Assembly (NCBI GenBank): GCA_037957365.1
Contig: JARHVA010004805.1
Coordinates: 825,001 to 889,000 of the forward strand
Direction: 5' to 3'
Length of the DNA: 64,000 nt
Source of the DNA: Torreya grandis
Taxonomy: Eukaryota > Streptophyta > Pinopsida > Cupressales > Taxaceae
Shown here: positions 47,400 to 58,000 of the stretch, piece by piece
How positions within the stretch are numbered: the first letter of the stretch is position 1
Layout: each line of letters begins with the position of its first letter
Made by a program: the position numbers and the translations under genes
The notes under the pieces: generated by a model
What the model saw: the letters and a program-made list of their open reading frames with translations, nothing else
Databases searched by the model: none
What the model was told of the DNA's origin: nothing

Positions 47400-47536
47400 C
47401 ATTGTCAAGTCTTAAAATGGGATCCATATAGACATGACCATGTATGGGATCACCATGAGCAGACTTAGATGTTTTGCATAGAAACATTTTTGGCTATAGG
47501 GGTTTTAATTTGTCTTGGGAGGCCAAATTTTCAACA
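47400..47536 (-). repeat. LTR end P (similar to Q at 56030-56168)
   Basis: The shared sequence includes GGCTATAGGGGTT and GGGAGGCCAAATT, ending TCAACA here and GCCAACA in Q. On the minus strand both start TGTTG(A/G), as an LTR would. P and Q are thus the same end of two LTR copies, one inside and one outside AB. Confidence 0.6.
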
Positions 47537-48839
47537 TTTTTTATGGCTCATAGGGGTTGATCAATCTATTGGTCAAGGGAACCCACTAAACTTTCATGAC
47601 AATGGCAAAATTATATATGACTCATGACTTGGATGACCACCTTGTTGGATTGTCAAAAAGACTTAGTACTTTAAAAACCTCTAGGACAAAAAAAATAATA
47701 AGACTTAACAAAGACAATAAAATAAATTCACCTAAGCCTAATAAACAAACAACAAAGACACTAAAACAACTAAGGGGATAAACTAAAAACATGTGGCAAC
47801 CACTTATAAAAATAAGACAACAAAACTATAAACGAATAAACCTAATATTATCTTCTTTACTCCAAGATAAAATGGAAATATTATTTGATCACTATAACAC
47901 CATGAGGTTTATTTTCCATGTCTTGTTTTGAGTCCAACCAAGCATTTCTAATTATGTGAGAATATCCACTTGTAGCTAGGGTATGTGCATGTTCATGGCC
48001 TCTTGTGGAAGTAGCTAGAATTTCTTATTCTACCCCTAAGTGTATGGGTTGGTTATATGATTCCAACACCCAATAATACTTGTATTAAACTTTTCTTCCT
48101 TACATGATCATGTGATTTTTGCCTTGGTCATGAGCTACACCTAATTCTACTAATGAGACCTAGAAAAGTCAACTACCATAGTGTTATTTACAAGATATTC
48201 ATCAAGCTTATCATCGGGTAGAGGTGGATTGCTTAAAATTGAATAAAATTTATCCAAATATTCCCCAAAGGCCATATCTTCATGGTCAATTGAAAAAACA
48301 TATAATCCCTTACCATTCTTACCATTTTCTTACAAATCATCATGTTGATCACTCATATCCAACTCTATTGCAACTTAGTCATCTTGATCTTTATTGGATA
48401 ATGGCATCTCATCAACCCACTCAAGACAAAAATCATCTTGTCTTGGTGTTTCCAAAATTAAATTATTTTATTCAACCTCTAAAGCATTAGTGGTAACTTC
48501 ATTTAAAGCCTTAAACTACTATCCTACTCCACCATTGAAGTCTACCATACTGAGTTCTTCAATCTCACTCAATAACTCGTGGTACAAGTGCTACCAAAAG
48601 TCATATAACTAACTTTAACTACTCTTAGCCTTAATGATGGACTCATATAGGTTGTTTTAATTGAATGTCTTCCATGAGGGAAGTTGCTTTTATTTCATCT
48701 TTATCAGGTTCAACATCTTGTCATTATGGCTGCTCCATACCATCCAACTTTATTTCATGTTCCAAGTCTAATCTATAGGGATGAATAAGGGTATCAATAT
48801 GTATTTTTTCATAATAGATACTATATATGTCTTCCTCAA
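47537..48839 (-). pseudogene. AB gag-like ORF, C-terminal part (badly decayed)
   Basis: The minus strand has short acidic readable pieces such as YRLDLEHEIKLDGMEQP and EPDKDEIKATSLMEDIQL (about 48785-48660), like the acidic part of X's ORF. Frames are broken often and its limit is unclear; the part below about 48200 may be other debris. Confidence 0.4.
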
Positions 48840-50213
48840 GGTGTTATTAAAATTCATCAACATCTGCAATGTGATTCAAATCTTGAAAGACTACCACTCC
48901 ACTAGTTAGCCTTGATAGATTGCTTCCCACACTTGGATGCTCAAGTTTTGTCCTTAATTCATTTGGTTTATATTTAAGAGAGGAGGGGTTGAGATGGAAA
49001 TGCACTTCATTATTTTTATTTATATCTATTAAGGTGTTCTTATAGCTTAAAACCTTAGGAGTATCAACCTTAGGCACTAGATTCTCCTTCCATTGTTTAA
49101 TTTCCTTATCGAACTAAGATGTAATTTGATTCTCATAAGTGGCTACAACATGGAGGACTGGTGGGGAATTTAGAAAACATGAGACACCTCCTAAACTATA
49201 CTTCAAACATTTATTCTCTTCTTGACTCTAGGTATGCATAGGATAAGGTTGTCTTTCAAGGGAAAACATATCATAGTTTGGGGTTCTAGCCTATGAAGGC
49301 ATATATGATGAATTTATGGTAGATTATTGAGAAGGCATCAATAGATCTTGGAGGGTATTTTGAACACATAGATGTTGATTAGGAGTGGTAAGATGAAGGC
49401 AATATGCACTAGAGGTGTTTAGTGTTTAAGTCTAAATATGAAACATGAAGAGTGATTTAGACCTAATTTTGACCCCTATAACATACCTAAGCTTGAAAAC
49501 CATATAAGACAAGTACAAAGATAAGCATCCCCAAATATTGGCCATAAAGTCACTAGACAAACATAGGTCAAAATGAGTTGACAAGTTTGCAATAATATTC
49601 TCTTATGAAATTAAAATATTTGGGTAAGCATGAAAGTTAATTTATAAGTTTTTTATAATTCCAAATGTTATTTCAGTTGACCCATTTCATTGTAATTTGA
49701 GATTGGAAATAGGATCATACACTAAATTCAAATTTTTAGTCACTAGCTTAGGGATAACTGAATTCTAGCCTTTTCATCAAAAAAGAAACTATGGACCAAG
49801 AAGTCTCCAATAATCATAGAGGTAAGAAAAGGAGATGGAGTGGCTACTTTGGCTAGATTATCTTGGATTATAGGGATGTTTTTTTGATGGGTAAGGGCTT
49901 GGCATTCAATCTCTTTCTACTATATAAGACATTCTTTAAACCTATTTCTTTCTTTCCTTAGCTTCTCAATCTCTAATCTCTAATCATCACTATTTGGTGC
50001 AAGTTAACTATAAAGAACAATAGGTTGGTTTCATGGTTGGTCAAGAGGATAATAATGCTACCAAGGAGGTGTAAAAGGTTCAAAATGAGATTGATAGTCT
50101 TGGTAGTAAGGAGACCCATTGCAACACTAATAAGGGTCAACATAAGGTTGATAGGGTTTATGGTAGGGTTGATAAGGAGTTGGGTGATAGAAATTTTCCC
50201 CATAGGCTACCAT
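48840..50213 (-). pseudogene. AB gag-like ORF, Tyr/Pro-rich start
   Basis: It starts with ATG at 50213 on the minus strand, about 200 bp after the PBS. The first residues are MVAYGENFYHPTPYQPYHKP, then YQPYVDPYY-like and YYQDYQ repeats, a striking Tyr/Pro/Gln composition. A helical segment follows (IEKLRKERNRFKECL near 49960-49920). The open part 49077-48847 reads DTPKVLSYKNTLIDI, then LNHIADVDEF. Stops are mostly at expected Gln or Trp positions. No known domain. Position, composition and the acidic C-terminal part match X's ORF, so the two probably belong to one family. Confidence 0.6.
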
Positions 50214-50393
50214 AATTTCTCATGGAAAATATGCACAAAAACATGAATTATGACTAATAACCTTCCTTACCTGTATAATGATGACTTTGTGATGTCTCTC
50301 AACATGAAATCTAACTGCACATCCTTTCCCAAATGTTTGAAACTACTCAAGATGACTACAAGGCTACAAGTGAGTGCTCCAATTATTGAATCT
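50214..50393 (-). other. AB 5' leader
   Basis: This interval of about 180 bp separates PBS and the gag-like ATG. It contains no ORF on the minus strand. Confidence 0.4.
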
Positions 50394-50411
50394 ATCCCAG
50401 TGGGCATGATA
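50394..50411 (-). promoter_or_regulatory. AB primer-binding site (mutated)
   Basis: The minus strand reads TATCATGCCCACTGGGAT four bases inside the LTR. It aligns with E1's TGGCATGCTCGGTGGGAC with the same GTTY spacer. TGG at its start is lost (TAT). Confidence 0.65.
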
Positions 50412-50415
50412 GAAC

Positions 50416-53400
50416 TATTATCCACCCAAGTTTCACCTTGTTAAAGGAGAGTGTTCACTTCTACTTCAAACTTGGATTAACATGGGAATGGTCTAAAGTC
50501 TATGGGTGACCTGATAATAACACCAGATGTCTAGATTATGGGGATAGCTCCCATTGTACATAAATTTAGCTTAGTTAACTAAGACCTATTATTATTGGGG
50601 TGAAAAGGGTTAATAAGTGCTTAAAATAAATCTACTCTAAGAGGTGGTGATGAACCTATATTGCTTATCCACTCAAAGTGAACTCCTAATAACACTAATA
50701 GACAATGAATAAAACTAAATCACTACCTTCAATGGATTCTAAGTAATAATGTTTCATATAGAGTTTATTTTGATTGAATAAATCATGAGGGTGGTGAGAG
50801 GAAGGCCTAGTTTAAGGCACTTACATTCATATTTACACTCTAAACTTGAGTCATCAACATCATAACACAAAAGATGAACTACATATAAATATTTTTAGCA
50901 CCTAGGTGAGACTTAGACTTGTAAAGGGGAATATTACACCACTTATGCATATCAAAACAAGTATTTACACACTATATATTGATCATGAAGAAGATAACAT
51001 ATTTTATTCATCAGTCTAATATGTTTACAAGCACAAAACCAAGTAAAGTTTCCTCATACCCAAGTGAAGGATACAAATCAAGGTCACAAGTCTTTAATAT
51101 ATAGCATAAAGGGAAGAGAAAGAGGGGGATAATGTCATGGAAGAGAGAATTATGGTTCATAAATGACCATAATTAACTCATATAGTAGTTACATTAGTTA
51201 AAACAATCTTCCAAAAGACTCTCCATGCATTGATGCTCTTGATGGTCTTTGAATGATCCCTTAGGCATTGAAATGGGGTAGTGGAGGATGTAGTTGACTT
51301 GTTAAACCTATCTTAAGGCATGCCACACCCCTCTTTGTTCAAATAAATCCTCTTCCTGGTAGTTATAACTCAATGAGATGTTATTAATATATCATAAACA
51401 TACAACAACCCATACTCCTTTTAAGCATATGACCAAGTCAAGAAACTGGCTTCTTTCTCCCTTATGACCATTTAAAGTACATTTATTACCACTTAAATAT
51501 AATTTAAATAGCATAATATTTCTATAATAACTCACTTCATTATCCCTCTATGCCAACCTTCAACTTTCTTGTTGACCAAGTAAAGCTAATTAGGCCTAGT
51601 CATCCAATTGTATGTGTTTGGAAGCCATGAAAAACCTATATGAAAAATTAAAAACCTATGTATAATTTAGTTTTATGCCTGAACATATGTTACATACCAT
51701 GATATATTTCTTATTGAGCAACTCACACCTAAAAAATTACCAAATTAGGTTACTAGGTCACATTCTCCTTCATTTTTATAGACTAGCTATTTATAAGAGA
51801 CTTATAGAAGCATTTATAAGCATATTTTTGGGAATATAATGACTTTAGAATATGAAACAAGTGTCAAATCTTTGCCTCTAATGATTGGAATCCTTTAGAA
51901 CAGCCTTGAACCCTATGAATTTCACAAGACCTTGGAAAGCTACACTTTTTTACCTATTATGTATAGTGTTTGTACAACACAATACTATGTGCAGGGTCTC
52001 CTCTAAGTTCTCTAAATGTTCCAAGTGTTTTTTAGGTCACTCATGAATTTTTGGTTACTAAAATTTCCATTTTTCCAAAAATTGGTCTATAATAGGGTTT
52101 AAGGAGGGTTTTGGAGGTCCACCATCTTAATGATGGTTCATAAAGTACAGACCTCTAAATCAAAACTTCTTTCTATGGATATTAATTTCACTGTTACCTT
52201 TATCTTTATTGATTATCTTGAGTTACCATGCAAAAGGTGTGTCAAGATATGAACGCAAGTTGGTAGGCTTGTAGTCTTTTATAGGTAGTTATGACATACT
52301 TATATTCTTAACCTTTGTTCATAAACATGAGATCATAAAATAAAATATCTCTATCATGGATTTTAAGTGTGTTTGGGTACATAACTCTTGATAAGAACAT
52401 TTTCCCTGAGTCATTTTATGGTGAAATATCCAAGCACTTGAACAGATAGCTTGAACTAGTTGTCTAGACTATAGAGTTTGAGTTAGTCTTCAAGACTAAA
52501 TTAGAACTCAAAATTAATTATATCTCCTTTAAACATATCATTATTAAATTTAAGCATCTTCCTATACCTTCTCCTAACCCTATATTTTTTTGAGAGGTTC
52601 TAAATGTACCCTAAAGTGGTGGTGGAGTTTTTAGGCCTAATTAGCCTAAGCCAAATTTCAAAGGTCTAGGCCACCTACAGGTGTTTGGGGTTATATTACC
52701 ATCATAATATCTCCTTATAACTATTTTAAACCTTATACAACTACCCTTAAATTCTCAAAACTTTAGTATGTCTCCATTGTCTCATATGAGCTTATTTTAT
52801 GTGTTATGGCTACCGAGCCTGAATGTCTGATAACACGTGCTAGAGGCATAAATGATTTCATGTTTATTCCAAAATTTTGTGGAGTAATTAATCATAAAAT
52901 ATTATTATATTATCATACAACTTACCTTATAATAGGGTTTCTTCTAAACTACTCTCTACATACCTCATTTCCCTTGCCTAGGGTTTACATGCAGTTAAGC
53001 CTATGTAACTCTTGGGATCTAAGTTTGATGCTCTATCCCATATAACTTGAGTATATTATCATCATTTCACATTTATATAATTTATCACCTTCCACCTAAA
53101 GTGTTTTTAACTTCAAATAAAATCTTAAAACTAGTAAAAGATCTTTAAATTATACACACATGCCCATTTTAGGTCTTGTTAGGCCTAATAGGCATGTTTA
53201 GGACATTTAGGATCATTATTTATTAAGTTAGGGTTATTAATACTTTATAACATTAATAAACATACTTTAATCACCTATTAGGTATCTTTATACCTGTATC
53301 AATCCTTATAACTATCATATGTCCTAATTCATGTATATAGGCATGTTAAGCCCTTTTTGCTTCAAGGGTTAGACCAATTCAATAGAGATACTAGGGATTA

Positions 53401-55114
53401 TTCAAAAAACAATAATACATATATTTCAAACAATTGTTTTAGGGATTTTAATATCCTAATATACCTTCTAATATTATACCTATAGGTGGAAGTTGGGCAT
53501 TTGACTATATGCTTGTATGTGGATGTCTTTAGGCCTAATTACGTTATTCAAGTCTGATCCTATCTCAAAAGACCAAATAGTCAGACAAAAATTAAGAGTC
53601 TTAGGGAGATTAAACTATAATTTTTTACACCTTAACTCTTGGTAAGGTTTATTATGTATCTTTATATTTTTCTCTATGACTCTACTTATGTGTTTGGTTG
53701 TAGGTGAGCTTGAGTCTACCGAGATTGTATAGATGAGTTTTGTTTTAATGGAAATGTTCTCATCATAATTTTCTATGAGATATCCAAAAAAATTATATTC
53801 ATACTATTAAATACATTTGATTCTAGATTTTTTATCTCATCTTGTCCTTCCCTTTACAATCAGACCTATTGGTGTCTATGATGGGTCTATTGATTATGGA
53901 TTATCTTCTTTTAGAGAGAGTTAGAATGGGGTATGACCTTGTGTTTCTTCATCTCGATGTCCCCATAATGTCTTTGTGTTATTAAATTATATAAAATATC
54001 TCTTATCTTTCAAATTAATAGTGAACATATTACTTGTTCAAACTAACTTATAAGGCTTGCATTGACTATGCGAGTCTACCTAACTATGTGGGAGCATTAA
54101 AAAGTGAATTAATATCATGTTACTGTTAAGGGTATTATTATAATTTAATTATTCTCTTACTATTACTTATCAAATATTTTTAATCTTCTCAATCCCCAAA
54201 ACCCTCAACATGTCTTCCATTTAATCACTATAACTCTATGTATGTATTTTAAGATCATGGTTGAGCTTGTCTCCTTTAAGTGATGAAGATGGTATTGACC
54301 TTGCATCTAAACCTAATCTCTTCACCTCCATGTCTATCCATATGGATCTTATGACTATTTAGGGCTCTCTGATATCTTAAATATCTACCTCATATATACC
54401 TTTCAGTCAACATTCCTCCATTTTAGCCTATGTAAGGCCATGTAAGTGCCTAGATGAGGGTTGCTTGGACTATGTAGGTGTATATAATAATAGATTAAGG
54501 ATTAACATGATATTTTATGGGTATTACCAACTTTATTTAAGGGTTAGTTATACATACATCCTAAAACCAAATGATTATGTATTCACATCAACCTGGTTCT
54601 TGCTTGCAAATGAGATAACAACCATACATATGACCATGGCATTGGAGATAAGACCATAAACAGCTTATTTGGAATTATTATGGCTTAGATGTGCTTTGGA
54701 GAGTATAAAAAACCTCAAATAACATCATAAATTTATACCATCATGCCTTGAAGGCTCTATTTTAAGGAGAGCATTATCTACAGCCTATTTACATGAAAAT
54801 AAGAATATTTTTTATCTCATATACCTTCACATGTGTAAGATGAGGTTTTATAATGATATGGGAAGATGGTGTAGACTCATGAAAATATATCATATCTCTT
54901 ACTTCGCTATCGCCATGCTCAAAAAAGGAGAAAATAAAGAAAAATGGTACCCTACTTGAATGGAAAATGCATTGTGAGTATCCTACATTGTTAATGATTC
55001 TTCATAAATGAGATAAAGTCAAACTAATAACAAACTCCAAAATATTTAAGCTATCTAAGGTCTTATCCTTTCCCAAAATTTTAGATCTTGATCCTTTCTA
55101 TCATGTTTATACCA
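50416..55114 (-). repeat. 5' LTR of AB (4.7 kb, uninterrupted)
   Basis: This is the undisrupted partner of 29961-38983. The minus strand has TATA at 51105-51095, AATAAA at 51008-51003, the U5 block at 50629-50656 and the U3 inverted-repeat motif at 52122-52146. Near 51980 it shows the empty target site of the copia element. Its small ORFs, such as 54465-54659, recur in the other LTR (38394-38588) with in-frame changes and look like U3 sequence rather than genes. Confidence 0.88.
52122..52153. promoter_or_regulatory. U3 inverted-repeat motif in AB 5' LTR
   Basis: CCATCTTAATGATGG plus TTCATAAAGTACAGACC, intact as in the other LTR despite heavy divergence of surrounding sequence. Confidence 0.55.
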
Positions 55115-56168
55115 TCTACAAACCGAAAGGCTCTACCAAGCTACAAAGGAACTCGATGGAGTAAGAGAATCAATTTTGAGTTTGTCTTGAAACCTCTTAC
55201 CATGAAAATATACCAAGATACCTAAAAAGGACCTACCTATAATATATTGACCTCCTCTATATATAACTATATGTACAAGTTTGTATAACTATAGAAAACA
55301 CCTAAAAACATCCCTTTTACTACATTTTATCTAGAATTAAGCTTTGAATTACCATTTAAGGATGAAAAGAGAGGGAACATGAGTGAAATAACATTTTCAA
55401 ATATGAGATACATTAGGAGGAAGTAAAAGATACACAATTTGGCATGTGTGGGGTCCACTTGGCTAGTGGGGAGGTAAAACTCTAAAAGGGACCTTCAAGG
55501 ACATGAAATTCATAATGGTGTAAATATGATTAAATTGAAAAAATTTAAATACCCTTATAATGAAATATCCATAAAAACACTCCCTCTTTTCAAAGTTTTA
55601 TAAAGTATAAAGGCTTATATGAGCTGATTGATGGATTAAGGAGTGTTTATGATAACATGAAACTACTTGAATGACCAAATTATGAATAATGACATAAAAC
55701 ACCATTAGAACTTCATTTCATGACTTTTTAAAAGGTTTAAAAACCCTTCACATTTTTTATGAAGACTCTATCACAAGGAATGGCTAGAAAAAAGGCCCAT
55801 AGACCATGAGGACCAATAACCTCAAACTTGTCAAGTTACCTTAATTTTATCAAAAGATCCTTAATATCATCAAACATGGATAAAGATACTAATTTTACAT
55901 TACAAGACATCTTAAAACTCTCCTCTTTCACTCCAAGATCTCTATAACCACTGTCACCTTATCAAAAGACTCAAGGCAACCATGACACAATAGACTCACA
56001 AACATGCTCTAGAACATATAATGACACTTATAATAGTACTACCAAGGATAAAATTGGGATAAATATGGAGATGACCATGCAAGGTACAACAATAATTATT
56101 ATTAGATGTTTTTAAAAAAAAATGGCTATAGGGGTTGGTATTTGGCATGGGAGGCCAAATTGCCAACA
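55115..56168 (-). repeat. LTR fragment Q flanking AB
   Basis: The right end matches P (47400-47536), and 55440-55590 matches about 45890-46030. Read on the minus strand it begins TGTTGGCAATTTGGCC. It is cut by AB at 55114; the remainder may lie left of 29961. This suggests AB landed in an older LTR. Confidence 0.5.
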
Positions 56169-57189
56169 GGCAGTGCTCATTGACATCAGGGTCTTTGGGG
56201 TAGCGAACCACTGTGTGCCCACTAAAACATTTTCCCATAACCAATATGAATATGAAAAACTAGGTTTTTGATATTTTAAAAATAGTGATAGCCCATAATC
56301 CTAATCAGAGCACAATAAAATTAAGGTGACATAGAACCCATAATGTATTAGGTCACACCCAGTTTCAGTAGGTATTATATCCTAGACACCTACATATGAG
56401 TTAGATAGTACCATTGATGCAACCATCTCAGGTCAATGAAAGTGTCCATTTCTAAAGAGGTAATTTTTTCATAATCTCACAATTGATCTAAAATCCTTTT
56501 CCAATCTACTTCTTATATGTTCTAGATATATATTTGTAGTATAATTAAAACTAGCTAAGTATCTTATTTTCATTATCATTGCAATATCTATCATAACTAT
56601 ACTTTTAATTTTAGCATATCTCAATGTAATACATTTAATATATGTTTATCTAAGTTTTTTAATTAATTGACCTATGATAGAGATATTTTATTAGCCTTGT
56701 GCCCTAGGTTTTCTCTATCCCTTTAACCCTAGATTCTTGAATCTAGATTTTAGGATTAAACAATATTATGCAATGAGTTACATGATTTGCATTTCATGTT
56801 TTTAGTATATTATTTTATCACAAATATTTATTGTATTTTTGATAAATGAGTGATACTAATATGTATTATAAGTAGTTTTTTCCCAACTCTCTTGGATTTT
56901 ATGAGGCTTACATGCATTTTTATACATTATCTAAAATATAACTATGAAGAGTGATTAAATTTGTAAATTCACTTACATTTATAGAATTAATTTTTATCTC
57001 ATGTGATAATCACTTTATATAAATCAATTCATAACTTCATAAATTTTAAATTTTATATATGAGAGCATGTTTTATGCATGATTTACCTCAAAAGTATCTT
57101 TATGTTTTGTTGTCTCATGTTTAGGATAATTATCACTAATTATATTTAACTTTTAGTATCCATTATATTATAGTCTATATTACTCTATA
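56169..57189. other. Interior of decayed gypsy element, no readable domain
   Basis: The sequence lies between LTR fragment Q and the gag remnant. If Q is the 3' LTR of this minus-strand element, protease and the rest of pol are missing and this is their residue. No motif found. Confidence 0.35.
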
Positions 57190-58000
57190 AGGGTGACCAA
57201 ATCAATTATGTTGTTATTTATAAGATCATGTATCTTATGCCTCATTTTGAAACATTTATTCATTAAATGCCCTGCTATCTAATGATAATCATAATATACA
57301 TTATCATCATAGTTTATTAGTATAGTTATTCTTGGATTGAGATCTTGTAGAGGAAGGAGTGTGATGAGGTTTCACTTGAGTAACTTCTTTAGCAATACAC
57401 AAGGAAGTGATGGTAATATTAAAAATAGTGTCTTTGGTGGAATTGTCCATTATGCTTAGTTTTTAGGTTGAAATGATATGTTGATTGTAACCTTGGCCTC
57501 ATTTGTGTTATCATTTGATTTGACCTTATAAATTGGTTTTATTTTAAAATTCATTGTTGAAGTAGTTAGAGGAGAGTATATAAATTTGAGTTTATTCAAA
57601 GCTATTAATTTGACTTCTTTGTCCCTCATTATATGGCATAATTATTCAAATTATTTTAATTTTGAATATAATGGAATCTTGTAGTGGTGCCATCAAAATT
57701 TGATTTAATACAACTTGTAACTAATTTTTGGCATAACATTGGTCATATTGGCTATCATGATTTTGTATTGAATTACATAGTCATCACTTGTATCATTGGA
57801 ACCTTGCTTGAGCTTAGCAATTTATGTGTAGGATAACTTTTCATCGATGTTAACAAAAAATTAGCTGGGAATTGGTCATCCATGGGATTGAATGCTATTA
57901 TAAATTAGAGATGGGTATCATAAAACTATCTCAATTCATATTATTTTAGAATTTATGGAAATAACTTGCTCAAAAAAATTATTATATGAAAATTCCAATC
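57190..58000 (-). pseudogene. Gypsy (Tat-like) gag remnant
   Basis: The minus strand reads AKLKQGSNDTSDDYVIQYK (about 57820-57755), a Ty3/gypsy gag core. About 500 bp later there is a zinc-knuckle remnant, YHxxAGHLMNKCFKMRHKIH at 57295-57215, where the family has C-x2-YH-x3-GH-x4-C then F-x-L-x-H-x-I. The first Cys cannot be placed. Stops and shifts are many. It is the only recognisable coding part of this element. Confidence 0.65.

Larger units (their letters stand above)
29961..55114 (-). mobile_element. Giant LTR retroelement AB (LARD-like), with nested copia
   Basis: The left LTR is 29961-38983 (4706 bp after removing the copia element and its extra target copy) and the right LTR is 50416-55114 (4699 bp). 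They are colinear throughout and share ends: CA-type inner end beside a PBS and a TGGTATA start on the minus strand. The interior is 11.4 kb, with a gag-like decayed ORF near the PBS and other, older LTR debris. No RT or integrase was seen. No target duplication was found (GGTAG on the left, TCTAC on the right), so ends may be altered or the two LTRs may come from recombined copies. Confidence 0.75.

Noticed and set aside
38394..54659. Similar 64-codon frames at 38394-38588 and 54465-54659
   Set aside because: They are equivalent positions in AB's two LTRs; length is preserved by chance and no start context or family was seen.
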